A DNA stretch of 64,000 nucleotides from assembly GCA_030849965.1 (NCBI GenBank), contig JAVDKL010000001.1, positions 974,554-1,038,553 of the forward strand. The letters run 5' to 3'. Positions 45,840-54,498 of this stretch are shown one piece after another (position 1 is the first letter of the stretch; each line of letters opens with the position of its first letter). Under the pieces are notes generated by a model. The model saw only the letters and a program-made list of their open reading frames with translations. It did not search any database and was not told where the DNA came from. The stretch is from Schauerella fraxinea (GTDB lineage Bacteria; Pseudomonadota; Gammaproteobacteria; Burkholderiales; Burkholderiaceae_B). The position numbers were made by a program, and so were the translations under genes.

Positions 45840-46459
45840 TTCACGGCTCCACGGTTCCCAAGCCGATACACCGGCTCCGCTTTCGACTTGACATCGGTGG
45901 GCACGATATCGGACCACCGCTGCAACCAATCGACCGATGAAGAGGACCGTCGCCAGCCCGCGTCCGCGCGCGCGATTCGCGAACCCACCGTGCGTGCCAG
46001 GGCGGACGATCGATCGTAAGAACGGCCCCAGCCCGTGCTGGACTGCGCGACACGCCGCTGCGTGTCAGCATCGCTTGCGGTGTGACCTGCATCCGTGAGC
46101 AACGCGGTGCGCGCTTGCGCCACGCCAGCGCGCAGTACGCCGGTATCGGCGAGCCGCCATTCGCGGCGCAACATGCGTGCGCGGGCGCCCTGGCCGCCGG
46201 GCTGCAGCCAGCCCATCGACAGCCGTTCGAGAGCGACGTTTTTACGTTGCGGCGCCGAAGCGACCGACGATGCAAGAACATTGCCTTCCCCGCGTGCGAC
46301 GCGGAAAGCAGCTTCACGCGCTTGCTGCTGAGTTTGTGTCACATAGGCCAACCCGCTACCAACGTAAGCGCAGCCCGCAAGCAAGGTTGACAACAGCGCG
46401 AGCACAATTACCGTCTCGGTGGCAGCTTGGCCGATCTGCATGTTGCGCGTGTTGCTCAT
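45836..46459 (-). CDS. TadE-like minor pseudopilin
   Basis: Protein of 207 residues. The N-terminus MSNTRNMQIGQAATETVIVL followed by a hydrophobic helix fits a class of TadE/TadF pseudopilins cleaved by a prepilin peptidase, with an early Glu. The remainder (about 50-207) is a periplasmic domain rich in Arg and Ser. The ATG at 46459 forms an ATGA overlap with the TadG-like gene, so it is preferred over a start 27 codons further upstream. Confidence 0.75.
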   Translation of the reverse strand: MSNTRNMQIGQAATETVIVLALLSTLLAGCAYVGSGLAYVTQTQQQAREAAFRVARGEGNVLASSVASAPQRKNVALERLSMGWLQPGGQGARARMLRREWRLADTGVLRAGVAQARTALLTDAGHTASDADTQRRVAQSSTGWGRSYDRSSALARTVGSRIARADAGWRRSSSSVDWLQRWSDIVPTDVKSKAEPVYRLGNRGAVK

Positions 46460-47877
46460 CGCCGCACCCCTGACGATCGCAACACGCCTTCCGAATGACC
46501 GAGACGCGCTTGCCAGAAAGGACGAAATGCGTTGGCCCATTCATGCAAACCGTCTTCACGCGGCGCGGGCCGCGAGTAGTAGGTTTGCGCGCTAGCCTCG
46601 ACGTGTACGACATCTTGTCGCGAAAAACCGCCATGGCCATACCGTGATGCCGCAGCGCGAACAGCACTGGCAGCACCCGTTGTGCGAAGCCGGCTCGCGG
46701 GTAGCATGAGCTGCAGACGAAACCCCAGGACTTCGTCCCGTCGATCGGGATCGATATCGAAGGTCGTTGGCAGGCCAACAAAGCGACCATTGCGGGCGTT
46801 CATCAGCCCGTACGAATTGGCGAGCGGATTGGCGCTGCCGTCAAAAATATCCCAATCGGTTTCGCGCTCGACCCAGCGCCAGAAATCGATTTCGCTGAAG
46901 TCTGACGGCGGGCGATCAACATGCGGCAGCCCAGTGCCAGCCGGGCCTACGCGCTCATTGACGATGCCCCAACCCATGGCGTATTCCCGGAAGTAGCAGC
47001 CAATGTACTTATTCGATCGCAACGCGTGATACGACTGGGTATCGGCGCTGCGCCACACGCCGTTCTTATCGAGCCATGTGGTGCCGCGCCGACGCAACTC
47101 ATGCCGCCGCATCGGACAGCGGTGGCTCACCGGCCAGGGATTGCGCGCCGTGTGATTGCGCGCGTCCAAGAAACCGTAGCGCTCGACAGCGCGGCGCACG
47201 ACGCTTCCAAAGCGGCTCGCGGTGCGATGCGAACGTCGTGCCAGGAACCCTGAAGTGTTGTCATCTGAAATAGCGGCGCGAATTGCATCGCCCTGCGTGT
47301 CCACCGGCGCATCGACTGCGGCCACCGGAACGTCGGGATAATTCGTGCGCAAGACGGCATGAATGGCTTCGTTACGCGTCTGCGCCAGCTGACCGGCTAT
47401 CGTGGCCGCAGTGTCGGCGAGCACCTCGTGCACAACCGTATCGTGCGCTGCCATCGCCGTCATCAATGCCGAAGCATCTCCTGGCGCTGCCAACGGCTGC
47501 CGATAAGCCATGGCATGCTGTGCGCCAAAAAACATGGCGATGACGGTCGAAGGCGGATTGCCGCGCGCGCTCTGCTTCGATTGGGCGGCCATGAAACCAG
47601 CTGCCGACGCGAGGGTCGCCAGATGCGCCATGGCGACCTGATGCCCGATCTGCGCCCGGTTGATGTACGCCATCATATTGAGCGCACGCGCCTGCACCAA
47701 CGCGCCGCTATACGCGGCCGCATCGGCCGCATGTGTCAGGCGCTGACGGGCGAGAATGGTTTGCCCGAGGTCGTACAGCAGGACAAGTGCAAGCGACCCT
47801 GCACCGGCGAGCACGAGGCCGAGCGCCAACGCCTGACCACGTTGCCCACGTTCGACAAAAGCGCCGGTGCATCTCAC
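46456..47877 (-). CDS. TadG-like pilus-assembly protein
   Basis: Protein of 473 residues. The N-terminus (RGQALALGLVLAGAGSLALV, then ARQRLTHAADAAAYSGAL) matches the TadE/G-like N-terminal module of Flp-pilus assembly proteins. A long periplasmic part follows, with several Trp/Tyr-rich segments and no vWA motif that I can see. The start is GTG at 47877 in a GTGA overlap with the pilin-like gene. Confidence 0.78.
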   Translation of the reverse strand: MRCTGAFVERGQRGQALALGLVLAGAGSLALVLLYDLGQTILARQRLTHAADAAAYSGALVQARALNMMAYINRAQIGHQVAMAHLATLASAAGFMAAQSKQSARGNPPSTVIAMFFGAQHAMAYRQPLAAPGDASALMTAMAAHDTVVHEVLADTAATIAGQLAQTRNEAIHAVLRTNYPDVPVAAVDAPVDTQGDAIRAAISDDNTSGFLARRSHRTASRFGSVVRRAVERYGFLDARNHTARNPWPVSHRCPMRRHELRRRGTTWLDKNGVWRSADTQSYHALRSNKYIGCYFREYAMGWGIVNERVGPAGTGLPHVDRPPSDFSEIDFWRWVERETDWDIFDGSANPLANSYGLMNARNGRFVGLPTTFDIDPDRRDEVLGFRLQLMLPASRLRTTGAASAVRAAASRYGHGGFSRQDVVHVEASAQTYYSRPAPREDGLHEWANAFRPFWQARLGHSEGVLRSSGVRR

Positions 47878-48137
47878 TTCGCGGCTCCCGCTTGACCGGT
47901 GAATGACTTCAACGACTTGGCTTTGGCTTGAGCGGCAGCCTTGCCTGCCGCATCTTGTGCCATGCGACTTTGATCGCTGCCGTCCTCACCGGCCAATTCA
48001 CGCGCCATCGCAGCCGTTTGCGAACGGACGACTTGCCCGAACAATTGATAGACACCGATCGCGGCCACCGCGACCAATGCCACGATCACGATGTACTCGG
48101 TCATGCCTTGCCCGCCCTGACGATGTTTGACGTTCAT
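47874..48137 (-). CDS. Flp-type pilin-like protein
   Basis: Protein of 87 residues with the leader MNVKHRQGGQG, then MTEYIVIVALVAVAAIGVY. It has a short basic leader ending in Gly, an early Glu-Tyr pair and a hydrophobic helix, as in type IVb (Flp) pilins. The Glu is at +3 after the Gly, closer than the usual +5, so cleavage and subunit class are uncertain. The tail is rich in Ala and Lys. The ATG at 48137 has GGGAG upstream. It is the first gene of the Tad run and the best candidate for the pilus subunit. Confidence 0.78.
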   Translation of the reverse strand: MNVKHRQGGQGMTEYIVIVALVAVAAIGVYQLFGQVVRSQTAAMARELAGEDGSDQSRMAQDAAGKAAAQAKAKSLKSFTGQAGAAK

Positions 48138-48284
48138 GCTGTGTGCTCCCAATGCGACATCACGGCAGTGAGTCTGATCGGGCAGCGTCGCGGTCACAAT
48201 TCGCAGAAACCGAGGTAGCTAAAAGCGCAGCAATTGGCGGCGCGCGAGACAGCAACGCACTAAGATGGCAGCAGGAGGTTCACC

Positions 48285-48674
48285 ATGCACTGGTTCACGC
48301 GCACGTTTGTTTTCTTGTGGTTTTTTATCGGCGGCGTTGCGCACTTTGTCGCAGACGACTTATTCGTCATGGTCGTGCCGCCCGCGATCCCCTGGCCGCT
48401 CGCCGTGGTTTACATCAGCGGTGTGTTCGAGCTCCTGGGCGCTTTTGGATTGCTGGTGGCACATACCCGATACGCGGCGGCATTGGGGCTTATCTTGCTC
48501 ACGATTGCAGTGACGCCATCAAACGTCTACATGCTGCAGCACGCCGAGAACTTCCCGAATATTCCGCACGCCGTGCTGGTGTGGCGATTGCCGTTTCAGG
48601 TGCTGCTCATGATCATGATTGCGCACGCCGGCGGCATCATCGGCAAGCGATCGCAGCGTCGCGCCCGCCCATAA
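48285..48674 (+). CDS. DoxX-like small membrane protein
   Basis: Protein of 129 residues with four hydrophobic helices (near 5-27, 38-60, 66-82, 98-118). Sequence such as GGVAHFVADDLF and SGVFELLGAFGLL is typical of DoxX/DoxD-like proteins. The role is unclear; some members act in redox or thiosulfate metabolism. An ideal Shine-Dalgarno AGGAGG (48273-48278) precedes the ATG. It is divergent from the Tad operon and convergent with the lipoprotein gene. Confidence 0.82.
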   Translation: MHWFTRTFVFLWFFIGGVAHFVADDLFVMVVPPAIPWPLAVVYISGVFELLGAFGLLVAHTRYAAALGLILLTIAVTPSNVYMLQHAENFPNIPHAVLVWRLPFQVLLMIMIAHAGGIIGKRSQRRARP

Positions 48675-48697
48675 AAAAAGCTGCCTCGAGGGCAGCT
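48673..48697 (-). terminator. Intrinsic terminator of the ppa-FAH-lipoprotein side
   Basis: A 7-bp stem AGCTGCC / GGCAGCT (48679-48685 and 48691-48697) with a 5-base loop is followed on the minus strand by a run of seven T residues (complement of 48673-48679). It lies 28 bp after the small lipoprotein stop. Confidence 0.88.
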
Positions 48698-48725
48698 CTT
48701 CACATGATCACGATCACGCTCACGA

Positions 48726-48863
48726 TCACGACCGGCCATGCGGCCAATGACTGGGATCGGTTATTGGCTTGCAGGCGATATCGTCGTTGGTCGCGGCACA
48801 ACCCGCCAGCACCGTCGTGCCCATCACGAGCGCCACGATCCCGACCATCCGCTGCAACGACAT
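48726..48863 (-). CDS. Short lipoprotein (45 residues)
   Basis: This small frame starts at ATG 48863 and ends at TGA 48726. The N-terminus has a signal peptide with lipobox LAGC (residues 19-22), and the mature part is only about 24 residues (CAATNDDIACKPITDPSHWP). It begins 15 bp after the stop of the FAH-family gene, in the same direction, and a terminator follows. The lipobox and context support a real gene. Immediately after the stop comes a short GATCGTGA-type direct repeat. No function is known. Confidence 0.75.
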   Translation of the reverse strand: MSLQRMVGIVALVMGTTVLAGCAATNDDIACKPITDPSHWPHGRS

Positions 48864-48878
48864 TCGCGCGGCGCGCAC

Positions 48879-49574
48879 TTAAACGATGCGAACGCTGAGT
48901 TCACCCAGGCCGTCAACACCGCCGGTGATGATGTTGCCGCGAACCACCGCGCCCACACCTTCCGGCGTACCGGTGAAAATGAGGTCGCCGGGTTGCAGCT
49001 CGAACAGTCCCGACAGATACGAGATGCTTTCGGGAATATTCCAGATCATCTGCGACAGATCGCTGCTCTGCTTGCGTTGACCGTCGACGTCAAGCCAGAT
49101 CGCGCCTTTGTCCAGTACGCCCGTTTTGCTCTTGGGATGGATCGGACCGATCGGCGCCGACTGATCGAACGCCTTGCCCACTTCCCAGGGCCGGCCTTGT
49201 TTCTTGGCTTCGCCTTGCAGATCGCGACGCGTCATGTCCAGACCCAAGGCATAGCCCCAGACCAGTTCATTGGCATCCTCGACCGACACATCCTTGCCGC
49301 CCTTGCCCAACACCACAACCAATTCCATTTCGTAGTGGAGGTTGGCAGTCTTGGTGGGGTAAGGCATTTCGCCGGTGTCGCCATCGGCGATCGCCAGAAT
49401 GGCATCGGCCGGTTTGCAAAAGAAAAACGGATCTTCGCGACCGGTGAAGCCCATTTCCTTGGCATGCTCGGCATAGTTGCGGCCGACACAATACACACGG
49501 CGTACCGGAAAACCTTGCTCGCTGCCCACGACCGGCACGGCGACAACGGGTGCCGGCTCAAACACATATTCCAT
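48879..49574 (-). CDS. Fumarylacetoacetate hydrolase (FAH) family protein
   Basis: Protein of 231 residues. FAH-fold enzymes cleave or decarboxylate 2-oxo- and acylpyruvate-type compounds with a divalent metal. Visible motifs are YCVGRNYAEHAKEMG (28-42), metal ligands Glu82 and Glu84 in HYEMELVVVLG, and Asp113 in GLDMTRRDLQ, with TGTPEGVG near the end. The size suggests the short acylpyruvase or oxaloacetate-decarboxylase-like subgroup. The substrate cannot be told. The ATG at 49574 with AGGTGG upstream is preferred over a start 29 codons earlier. Confidence 0.9.
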   Translation of the reverse strand: MEYVFEPAPVVAVPVVGSEQGFPVRRVYCVGRNYAEHAKEMGFTGREDPFFFCKPADAILAIADGDTGEMPYPTKTANLHYEMELVVVLGKGGKDVSVEDANELVWGYALGLDMTRRDLQGEAKKQGRPWEVGKAFDQSAPIGPIHPKSKTGVLDKGAIWLDVDGQRKQSSDLSQMIWNIPESISYLSGLFELQPGDLIFTGTPEGVGAVVRGNIITGGVDGLGELSVRIV

Positions 49575-49682
49575 GATCACATCCACCTGAGTTGACCTAC
49601 GACTTGAATAAGCAATGCCTGACGTGCCGGGCTGCGAGGGGACAAATGGGTGCTCAAGCACCCAAACGTCCGCCCACGCGAT

Positions 49683-50216
49683 TTACTTGCCCGCGTTGTA
49701 GCGATCGCGGCTGCGAATGATCTCGGCGCGCGCTTCACCGGCGCCCTTCCAGCCCTTCACCTTGACCCACTTGCCCTTTTCGAGGTCTTTGTAGTGCTCG
49801 AAGAAGTGCTGAATGCGCGCCAGGTCTTCGACCGGCAGATCTTCAGGCTTGGTGATGTTGCGGTACGGCGGGTAAAGCTTCTCGACCGGCACGGCGAGCA
49901 ACTTGGCGTCGCCACCGGCTTCGTCGTCCATTTCGAGCACGCCGATCGCCCGGCAGCGGATGACCGCGCCGATCTGGATCGGGAACGGGGTCATGACCAG
50001 CACGTCGGCGGGATCGCCGTCGTCAGAAATCGTCTGCGGAATGTAGCCGTAGTTGCACGGATAGTGCATGGCCGTCAGCATGAAGCGATCGACGAAGATG
50101 GCGCCCGAATCCTTGTCCACCTCATATTTGACCGGATCGGCGTTCATGGGGATTTCAATAATGACATTGAACTCGTCCGGCAGCTTGGCGCCGGCTTCGA
50201 CTCGATCGAGACTCAT
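49683..50216 (-). CDS. ppa: Inorganic pyrophosphatase (family I)
   Basis: Protein of 177 residues, the usual length for bacterial family I pyrophosphatase, which hydrolyses PPi to phosphate. The signature [10 protein letters not shown] has the metal ligands Asp66, Asp68 and Asp71. Other landmarks are [21 protein letters not shown] near 52-60 and KGWKG. The ATG at 50216 has AAAGG upstream. It lies 49 bp after hemY. Confidence 0.96.
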   Translation of the reverse strand: MSLDRVEAGAKLPDEFNVIIEIPMNADPVKYEVDKDSGAIFVDRFMLTAMHYPCNYGYIPQTISDDGDPADVLVMTPFPIQIGAVIRCRAIGVLEMDDEAGGDAKLLAVPVEKLYPPYRNITKPEDLPVEDLARIQHFFEHYKDLEKGKWVKVKGWKGAGEARAEIIRSRDRYNAGK

Positions 50217-50265
50217 CGATAAAACCTTTGAAAAAGAAAATTAATCTAAGGGCACTATGCCCGGA

Positions 50266-51828
50266 TCAGTGATTGGACCCACGGCGGTCATTGCGATCGT
50301 CGCTGCGCCGTTTGCCGTCTTCCAGTGCCGCTTCGTCGATCTCGGCAAGCGGAATCGGCGCGCTATCGAAATACTCTTCGATATCGACCGATGACGCCGG
50401 TGCGATAACGGCATCGGGTGGCGGGGTGGGCAGGTCCATGCTGCGCGCATCCGGATCGAGCACATAATCCGATGCCGTAGCAGGAACCGGCGCCGCACGC
50501 GGCAGCTCAGGGGCCGGGTACGTGCCGGACCGAGAAACATCGTCGCCGGTGTCGTCATCGAAAGCGCCTTCGGCATCGAGACGGTGGGGATCGGCGCGCA
50601 TATCGGCCGCAGGCAGAGCAGTGTCGAATGCCAGACTGGGCAAGGCCATGCCAACCGCAGTGGCCAGACGCCAGTGACGCATCGCTTCGTTGGGGCGTTC
50701 GAGACGGTCGTACAGGCTACCCAGAAGCGCATGCGCTTGTGCATCGCTGCGCAGTTGCACACTGCGACGAAGATAACGCTCGGCCGGTCCCCAAAGCTGA
50801 CCCGTCAAACACAGCACGCCCAGGGCGGTGAGAATATCCGGGTCATTGGGGCGGGTCTGCAGCCAGCTCTCAGCCTTTTCAAGGCGACGCGGCACTTGTG
50901 ACGTGTCGCACCGCGCATAGGCAGCAACGAGCGACGGCAGAAACTGGCGTGCGATGGCAGCTTCGAGAATACGCGCCGCTTCATCGGGTTCGCCGGCGGC
51001 TTCAAACGACATCGCGCCGGCCAAAGCGATTTCCGGCAGCAGCTTTTCGTCCGACTTGAGTTCTTTCCAGAGCAAGCGCCAGTTCTCACCCGAGGCAGCC
51101 TGCAGGCGCGCGGCACTGGCGGTGCCGATGAGGCGCTCGGCATCCACTTTCGACATGGCGTTGCGACGCGAGAGCGAACGCGCTAACGCAAAGACGCGTT
51201 CGTGATTACCGAGTTCGCGTTCAGCGCGGAGAACCAGACGCAAGGTGTTCAGATGGCGTGCGCCGCCGTCTTGCAGTGGCTCAAGCACCGCCAATGCCTC
51301 ACGTGCCTTGCCTTCTTCCAGCAAGAGATCGGCAGTGACGGTGGCCACGGCCTCATTCAGTCCGGCGTCGCCACCCGCACTCTCACGGGCCCGATCGAGC
51401 ATCAGGTCGCGGCGAACGCCCTCGCCCAAACCATGTGCGGCACGCGCGGCCGACAACGCAGCCAACACGCGGCGGCTTTTGACCTTGGTTTGATCGTAGA
51501 GCTTGGCCAGATCCTTCTCGGCATGCGCAAAGCGGCCTTCGAGAAGTTCGGTCCAACCACGCTCGAGGAGTTCATGATCGCGCGCTTGCGCGCGCTTGCC
51601 CCGCCATGAACGAACGCGCGACGGAATGGCGATCAGCCACGCGAAGAATCGCAGGCCGACATACACCAAGACGAACGACGCGATGATGAGCAACACGGCG
51701 AGTGTGAGCGACAGCTCGATGCGCCACGGGTACACCAGCAGCAACACGTTGCCGGCGTGGGATTGCAGCGTCACAGCCAGTGCGACCGCGACCACCGCCA
51801 GTAGGAGGGTCCAGAACCAGGTACGCAT
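50266..51828 (-). CDS. hemY: HemY-type TPR membrane protein
   Basis: Protein of 520 residues with two N-terminal membrane helices (about 3-20 and 40-62) followed by a HemY N-terminal domain and helical TPR-like repeats to about 410. The C-terminal 110 residues are low in complexity, rich in Ala, Pro and Asp. In proteobacteria this HemY (not protoporphyrinogen oxidase) lies beside hemX and supports haem synthesis in a poorly known way. It begins 3 bp after hemX. Confidence 0.9.
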   Translation of the reverse strand: MRTWFWTLLLAVVAVALAVTLQSHAGNVLLLVYPWRIELSLTLAVLLIIASFVLVYVGLRFFAWLIAIPSRVRSWRGKRAQARDHELLERGWTELLEGRFAHAEKDLAKLYDQTKVKSRRVLAALSAARAAHGLGEGVRRDLMLDRARESAGGDAGLNEAVATVTADLLLEEGKAREALAVLEPLQDGGARHLNTLRLVLRAERELGNHERVFALARSLSRRNAMSKVDAERLIGTASAARLQAASGENWRLLWKELKSDEKLLPEIALAGAMSFEAAGEPDEAARILEAAIARQFLPSLVAAYARCDTSQVPRRLEKAESWLQTRPNDPDILTALGVLCLTGQLWGPAERYLRRSVQLRSDAQAHALLGSLYDRLERPNEAMRHWRLATAVGMALPSLAFDTALPAADMRADPHRLDAEGAFDDDTGDDVSRSGTYPAPELPRAAPVPATASDYVLDPDARSMDLPTPPPDAVIAPASSVDIEEYFDSAPIPLAEIDEAALEDGKRRSDDRNDRRGSNH

Positions 51829-51831
51829 GGT

Positions 51832-53640
51832 TTAACCTTGTTCGCGTGGCGTTGCGGTTGCGGCCCGCATCGCCGCCACAGCATTCAGACTATTGGTCAC
51901 GTCGGGCAGCGGATCGGCAATCCGGGTTTGCTCGAGTTCACGCGCAAGCGTCAGTGCCGCGACGGTATCCGCAGCGCGATTATCGAAGTAGCGCGTCAAC
52001 GTGGTGACGACGTTTTGCATTTCGCTCTGCCAAATCGCGGGTTGACGCATCAACAGCGAAAGCTGAACCGCCAAGAGGCGCTGACGTACCGTGGCGCGCA
52101 ACTGATCGGCCTGCTCGGGCGATAGAATCAGCGCTTCGGGCTGATCGACACGCTGGACACGAATCAAGTCGCCCAATTCATGCGCCAGTGACGATCCCGC
52201 CCGGGTCGGCCAGGAGGCAATCTCGGCGCGCCAGTGCTGATACCAGGGCGCATCCGCGGGCAACGCGGGCTCGACGGCCACCGGCGCCGGCGGCAAGCCG
52301 GACGACAATGGCGTGCCGGTCGCCATGCCACCCGGCACGGCGCCATCGGGCACGAGCAACGGGGCGCGCATCACCATGGCGGCCAGACGATCGATTCGCG
52401 CCGATTGTGCGGCGACATCCACTGTGGCCACGCCGCGCAGGCGATCCAGATCGCCATTGATCGATTCTTGAAGGCTGGCAAACCGCGGACGATCGGCACG
52501 AGCGAGACGGGACTGCGCCGTTTCGAGCGCAACGATCGCGTTATTGACGTTACCTGCCAAACGGAGCTGCTGGCTGGCGATCGTCAACAGACGGTCGATG
52601 TCGTTAAGCAAAACGTCGTCGCTACCGGTGTCGTTAAAGCTCTGCCACGCTTGCTCGAGCGCGCTGTATTGGCTTTGCGATTCACGCAAGGCATTCTCGA
52701 GTCCCGCGACCTTGCCGGCCTGCGCTTGCGACAGCGCCAAAGACTCGCGCGCACTGTTGCGGGTCTGGTCGAGCTGTGTGCTCAAGCCATCCAACCTGGA
52801 GGCGATTTCGCGACCCGCTTTCTCGGATTGCTGACGTTGAAACCACAGCGCCGACCCCATGGCCAGGCAAAGCAGGACGAGAATAATCACCGCGACAGGC
52901 AAGCCACCGCGCTTGGCGGGCTTGCCCGAGCCTCGGCCTGGAGGCGGCGGCGGCGGAGGAATGGTGCGGCCTGAACCACCATCGGACGACTTGTCCAGCT
53001 TCACGCCTGCGTCAGTGACGCCCGGCTTATCCGCAGAGAACGGCTTGTCCGTGGATGCGCTACCGGTCGGCGTCTTGTCGCCGCCCAGCGGCTTATCGGC
53101 ACTGAACGGTTTCTCGATACTGTTCGATCGATCGAGACTGAACGGCTTCTCAAGGCTGGACACCTTGTCGGCGCCCAACGGCTTATCAGAAGGCGACGCC
53201 TTGTCCGCTGCAAGCGGTTTATCCACGTTCAACGGTTTATCCGTCCCGAGCGGTTTATCTATCACCACCGATTTGTCGGTCAAACCTGGTTTATCCGATA
53301 CGACCGGCTTATCTGTCACACCCGATTTGTCCGTGCTGTACGGCTTCTCCGTGGCAAAAGACTTTTCCACCGTCGGCACCTTATCGGCCGCAACCGGCGG
53401 CAGCGTGCCACCTATCGGCGGCGGCGTGACGGGAGCACTCCCCGCAGCCGCTACCGGCTGATCGGCCGCAGGCACCGTTTTTGTGGTGACCTGTACAGGC
53501 GCAACGGGCTTGTCGCTGGTGGGAGGGACGACAGGCGTCGAAGTGACGCTCGCCGAAGAGGACGTGGCCGAAGGCCCCTCTGACTTGCCGGAGGCGGCGG
53601 ATGTTGCTGCCGGATCGAGATCGGATGTCGTTTTTGTCAT
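51832..53640 (-). CDS. hemX: HemX-like membrane protein with hexapeptide-repeat N-terminus
   Basis: Protein of 602 residues. Residues 1-245 are cytoplasmic and disordered, with 17 contiguous hexapeptides of the form P-x-x-x-D/E-K (88-189) and a poly-proline run before a single membrane helix (about 247-267). The periplasmic part (268-602) is a coiled-coil and HemX domain (LIRVQRVDQPEALILSPEQ). HemX-family proteins are often mis-named uroporphyrinogen methyltransferase, but no such catalytic domain is seen. The ATG at 53640 (MTKTTSDLD) is preferred to an upstream start. It lies between hemD and hemY. Confidence 0.88.
   Translation of the reverse strand: MTKTTSDLDPAATSAASGKSEGPSATSSSASVTSTPVVPPTSDKPVAPVQVTTKTVPAADQPVAAAGSAPVTPPPIGGTLPPVAADKVPTVEKSFATEKPYSTDKSGVTDKPVVSDKPGLTDKSVVIDKPLGTDKPLNVDKPLAADKASPSDKPLGADKVSSLEKPFSLDRSNSIEKPFSADKPLGGDKTPTGSASTDKPFSADKPGVTDAGVKLDKSSDGGSGRTIPPPPPPPGRGSGKPAKRGGLPVAVIILVLLCLAMGSALWFQRQQSEKAGREIASRLDGLSTQLDQTRNSARESLALSQAQAGKVAGLENALRESQSQYSALEQAWQSFNDTGSDDVLLNDIDRLLTIASQQLRLAGNVNNAIVALETAQSRLARADRPRFASLQESINGDLDRLRGVATVDVAAQSARIDRLAAMVMRAPLLVPDGAVPGGMATGTPLSSGLPPAPVAVEPALPADAPWYQHWRAEIASWPTRAGSSLAHELGDLIRVQRVDQPEALILSPEQADQLRATVRQRLLAVQLSLLMRQPAIWQSEMQNVVTTLTRYFDNRAADTVAALTLARELEQTRIADPLPDVTNSLNAVAAMRAATATPREQG
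53074..53379 (-). repeat. 18-bp minisatellite encoding 17 hexapeptides in HemX
   Basis: Seventeen in-phase 18-bp units encode hexapeptides ending in Asp-Lys, Glu-Lys or Asp-Arg (for example PLGTDK, PLNVDK, PLAADK). Further, less regular copies follow to about residue 217. Units differ by point changes, and I see no interruption of frame. Confidence 0.9.
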
Positions 53641-53677
53641 GTCGCGATTGTAAGCTGTCGCAGCGCACGCAATGGAT

Positions 53678-54469
53678 TCAAGTCGCAACGAAAGCGTTGA
53701 ACATTGCGGTGTCTGTGGGTAAGCAGGTTTTTACCACTGGCGCGCCTGCCCCGCCAGTCGGCAGGGCGCGCAAATAGGCAGCCAATTTCTCGTGCGTCAC
53801 TACGCAAGTGCAGTGCCACCACCACGGGAGCACACCTGCGTGGATGAGATTGGCCACGACGGCATCGATACCCTCGCGGCTGGTCAAGAGCCAGGTGGGT
53901 GCAACACCGCGATCCGCCCAGCCCTGAAGCAGCGCAATGTTTGCGGGCGTCCAGATCACGGCATGGCGCCCGTAGGCGGCATGAATGGTGACGACTGCAC
54001 CACTGTCGCGCAGACGTTGAGCGAGCCATTCGCGGCCCATTTCACCGCGGACGATGAGCACCCGCCGAGGCGCCGGCTGCAGCGCCGCGATGGCAGGCCA
54101 CAGTGCTTCGGAGTCGCGCGAGGCACCACGCGGATCGGGCGCGACGATCTCTTGTTGCGCCAAACCCAATCCCGCGGCAGCGATGGCTTGGGCGGTCGCC
54201 TCACCCACGGCGGCCACCCGCGAGGAAGCGGGCCAACGACCTGCCGGGTCACACGCACGCCACTGTTCGGCATACGCACGGGCGGCCTGGCCGCTCACGA
54301 ACACGATCAAATCGAACGCATTGGGATGAGGGAACGTGGCGGCATCGGGCGCGAGCGGCTCGATGCGCAGCGCCGGCAAGATCACCGTCGTCCATTGGCG
54401 GGCCGCAAGCTGCTCGGCCAGCGCATCGTTGCGCCCAGCGGGACGCGTCAATACGGCGATCGGAGACAT
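53678..54469 (-). CDS. hemD: Uroporphyrinogen-III synthase
   Basis: Protein of 263 residues that closes hydroxymethylbilane to uroporphyrinogen III. The family is poorly conserved, but the N-terminal VLTRPAGRNDALAEQL, the central AVGEATAQAI and the LLTSREGIDAV segment are typical. The ATG at 54469 (MSPIAVL) is preferred to one 10 codons upstream. It is placed 29 bp after hemC and before hemX, the common order in proteobacteria. Confidence 0.9.
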   Translation of the reverse strand: MSPIAVLTRPAGRNDALAEQLAARQWTTVILPALRIEPLAPDAATFPHPNAFDLIVFVSGQAARAYAEQWRACDPAGRWPASSRVAAVGEATAQAIAAAGLGLAQQEIVAPDPRGASRDSEALWPAIAALQPAPRRVLIVRGEMGREWLAQRLRDSGAVVTIHAAYGRHAVIWTPANIALLQGWADRGVAPTWLLTSREGIDAVVANLIHAGVLPWWWHCTCVVTHEKLAAYLRALPTGGAGAPVVKTCLPTDTAMFNAFVAT

Positions 54470-54498
54470 GCCTGCCCTCCCGTGGATACAGCAGAACA

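Noticed and set aside
51832-53640. HemX as an active uroporphyrinogen-III methyltransferase
   Set aside because: Only the HemX membrane/coiled-coil part is present. No SAM-binding methyltransferase motifs are seen.
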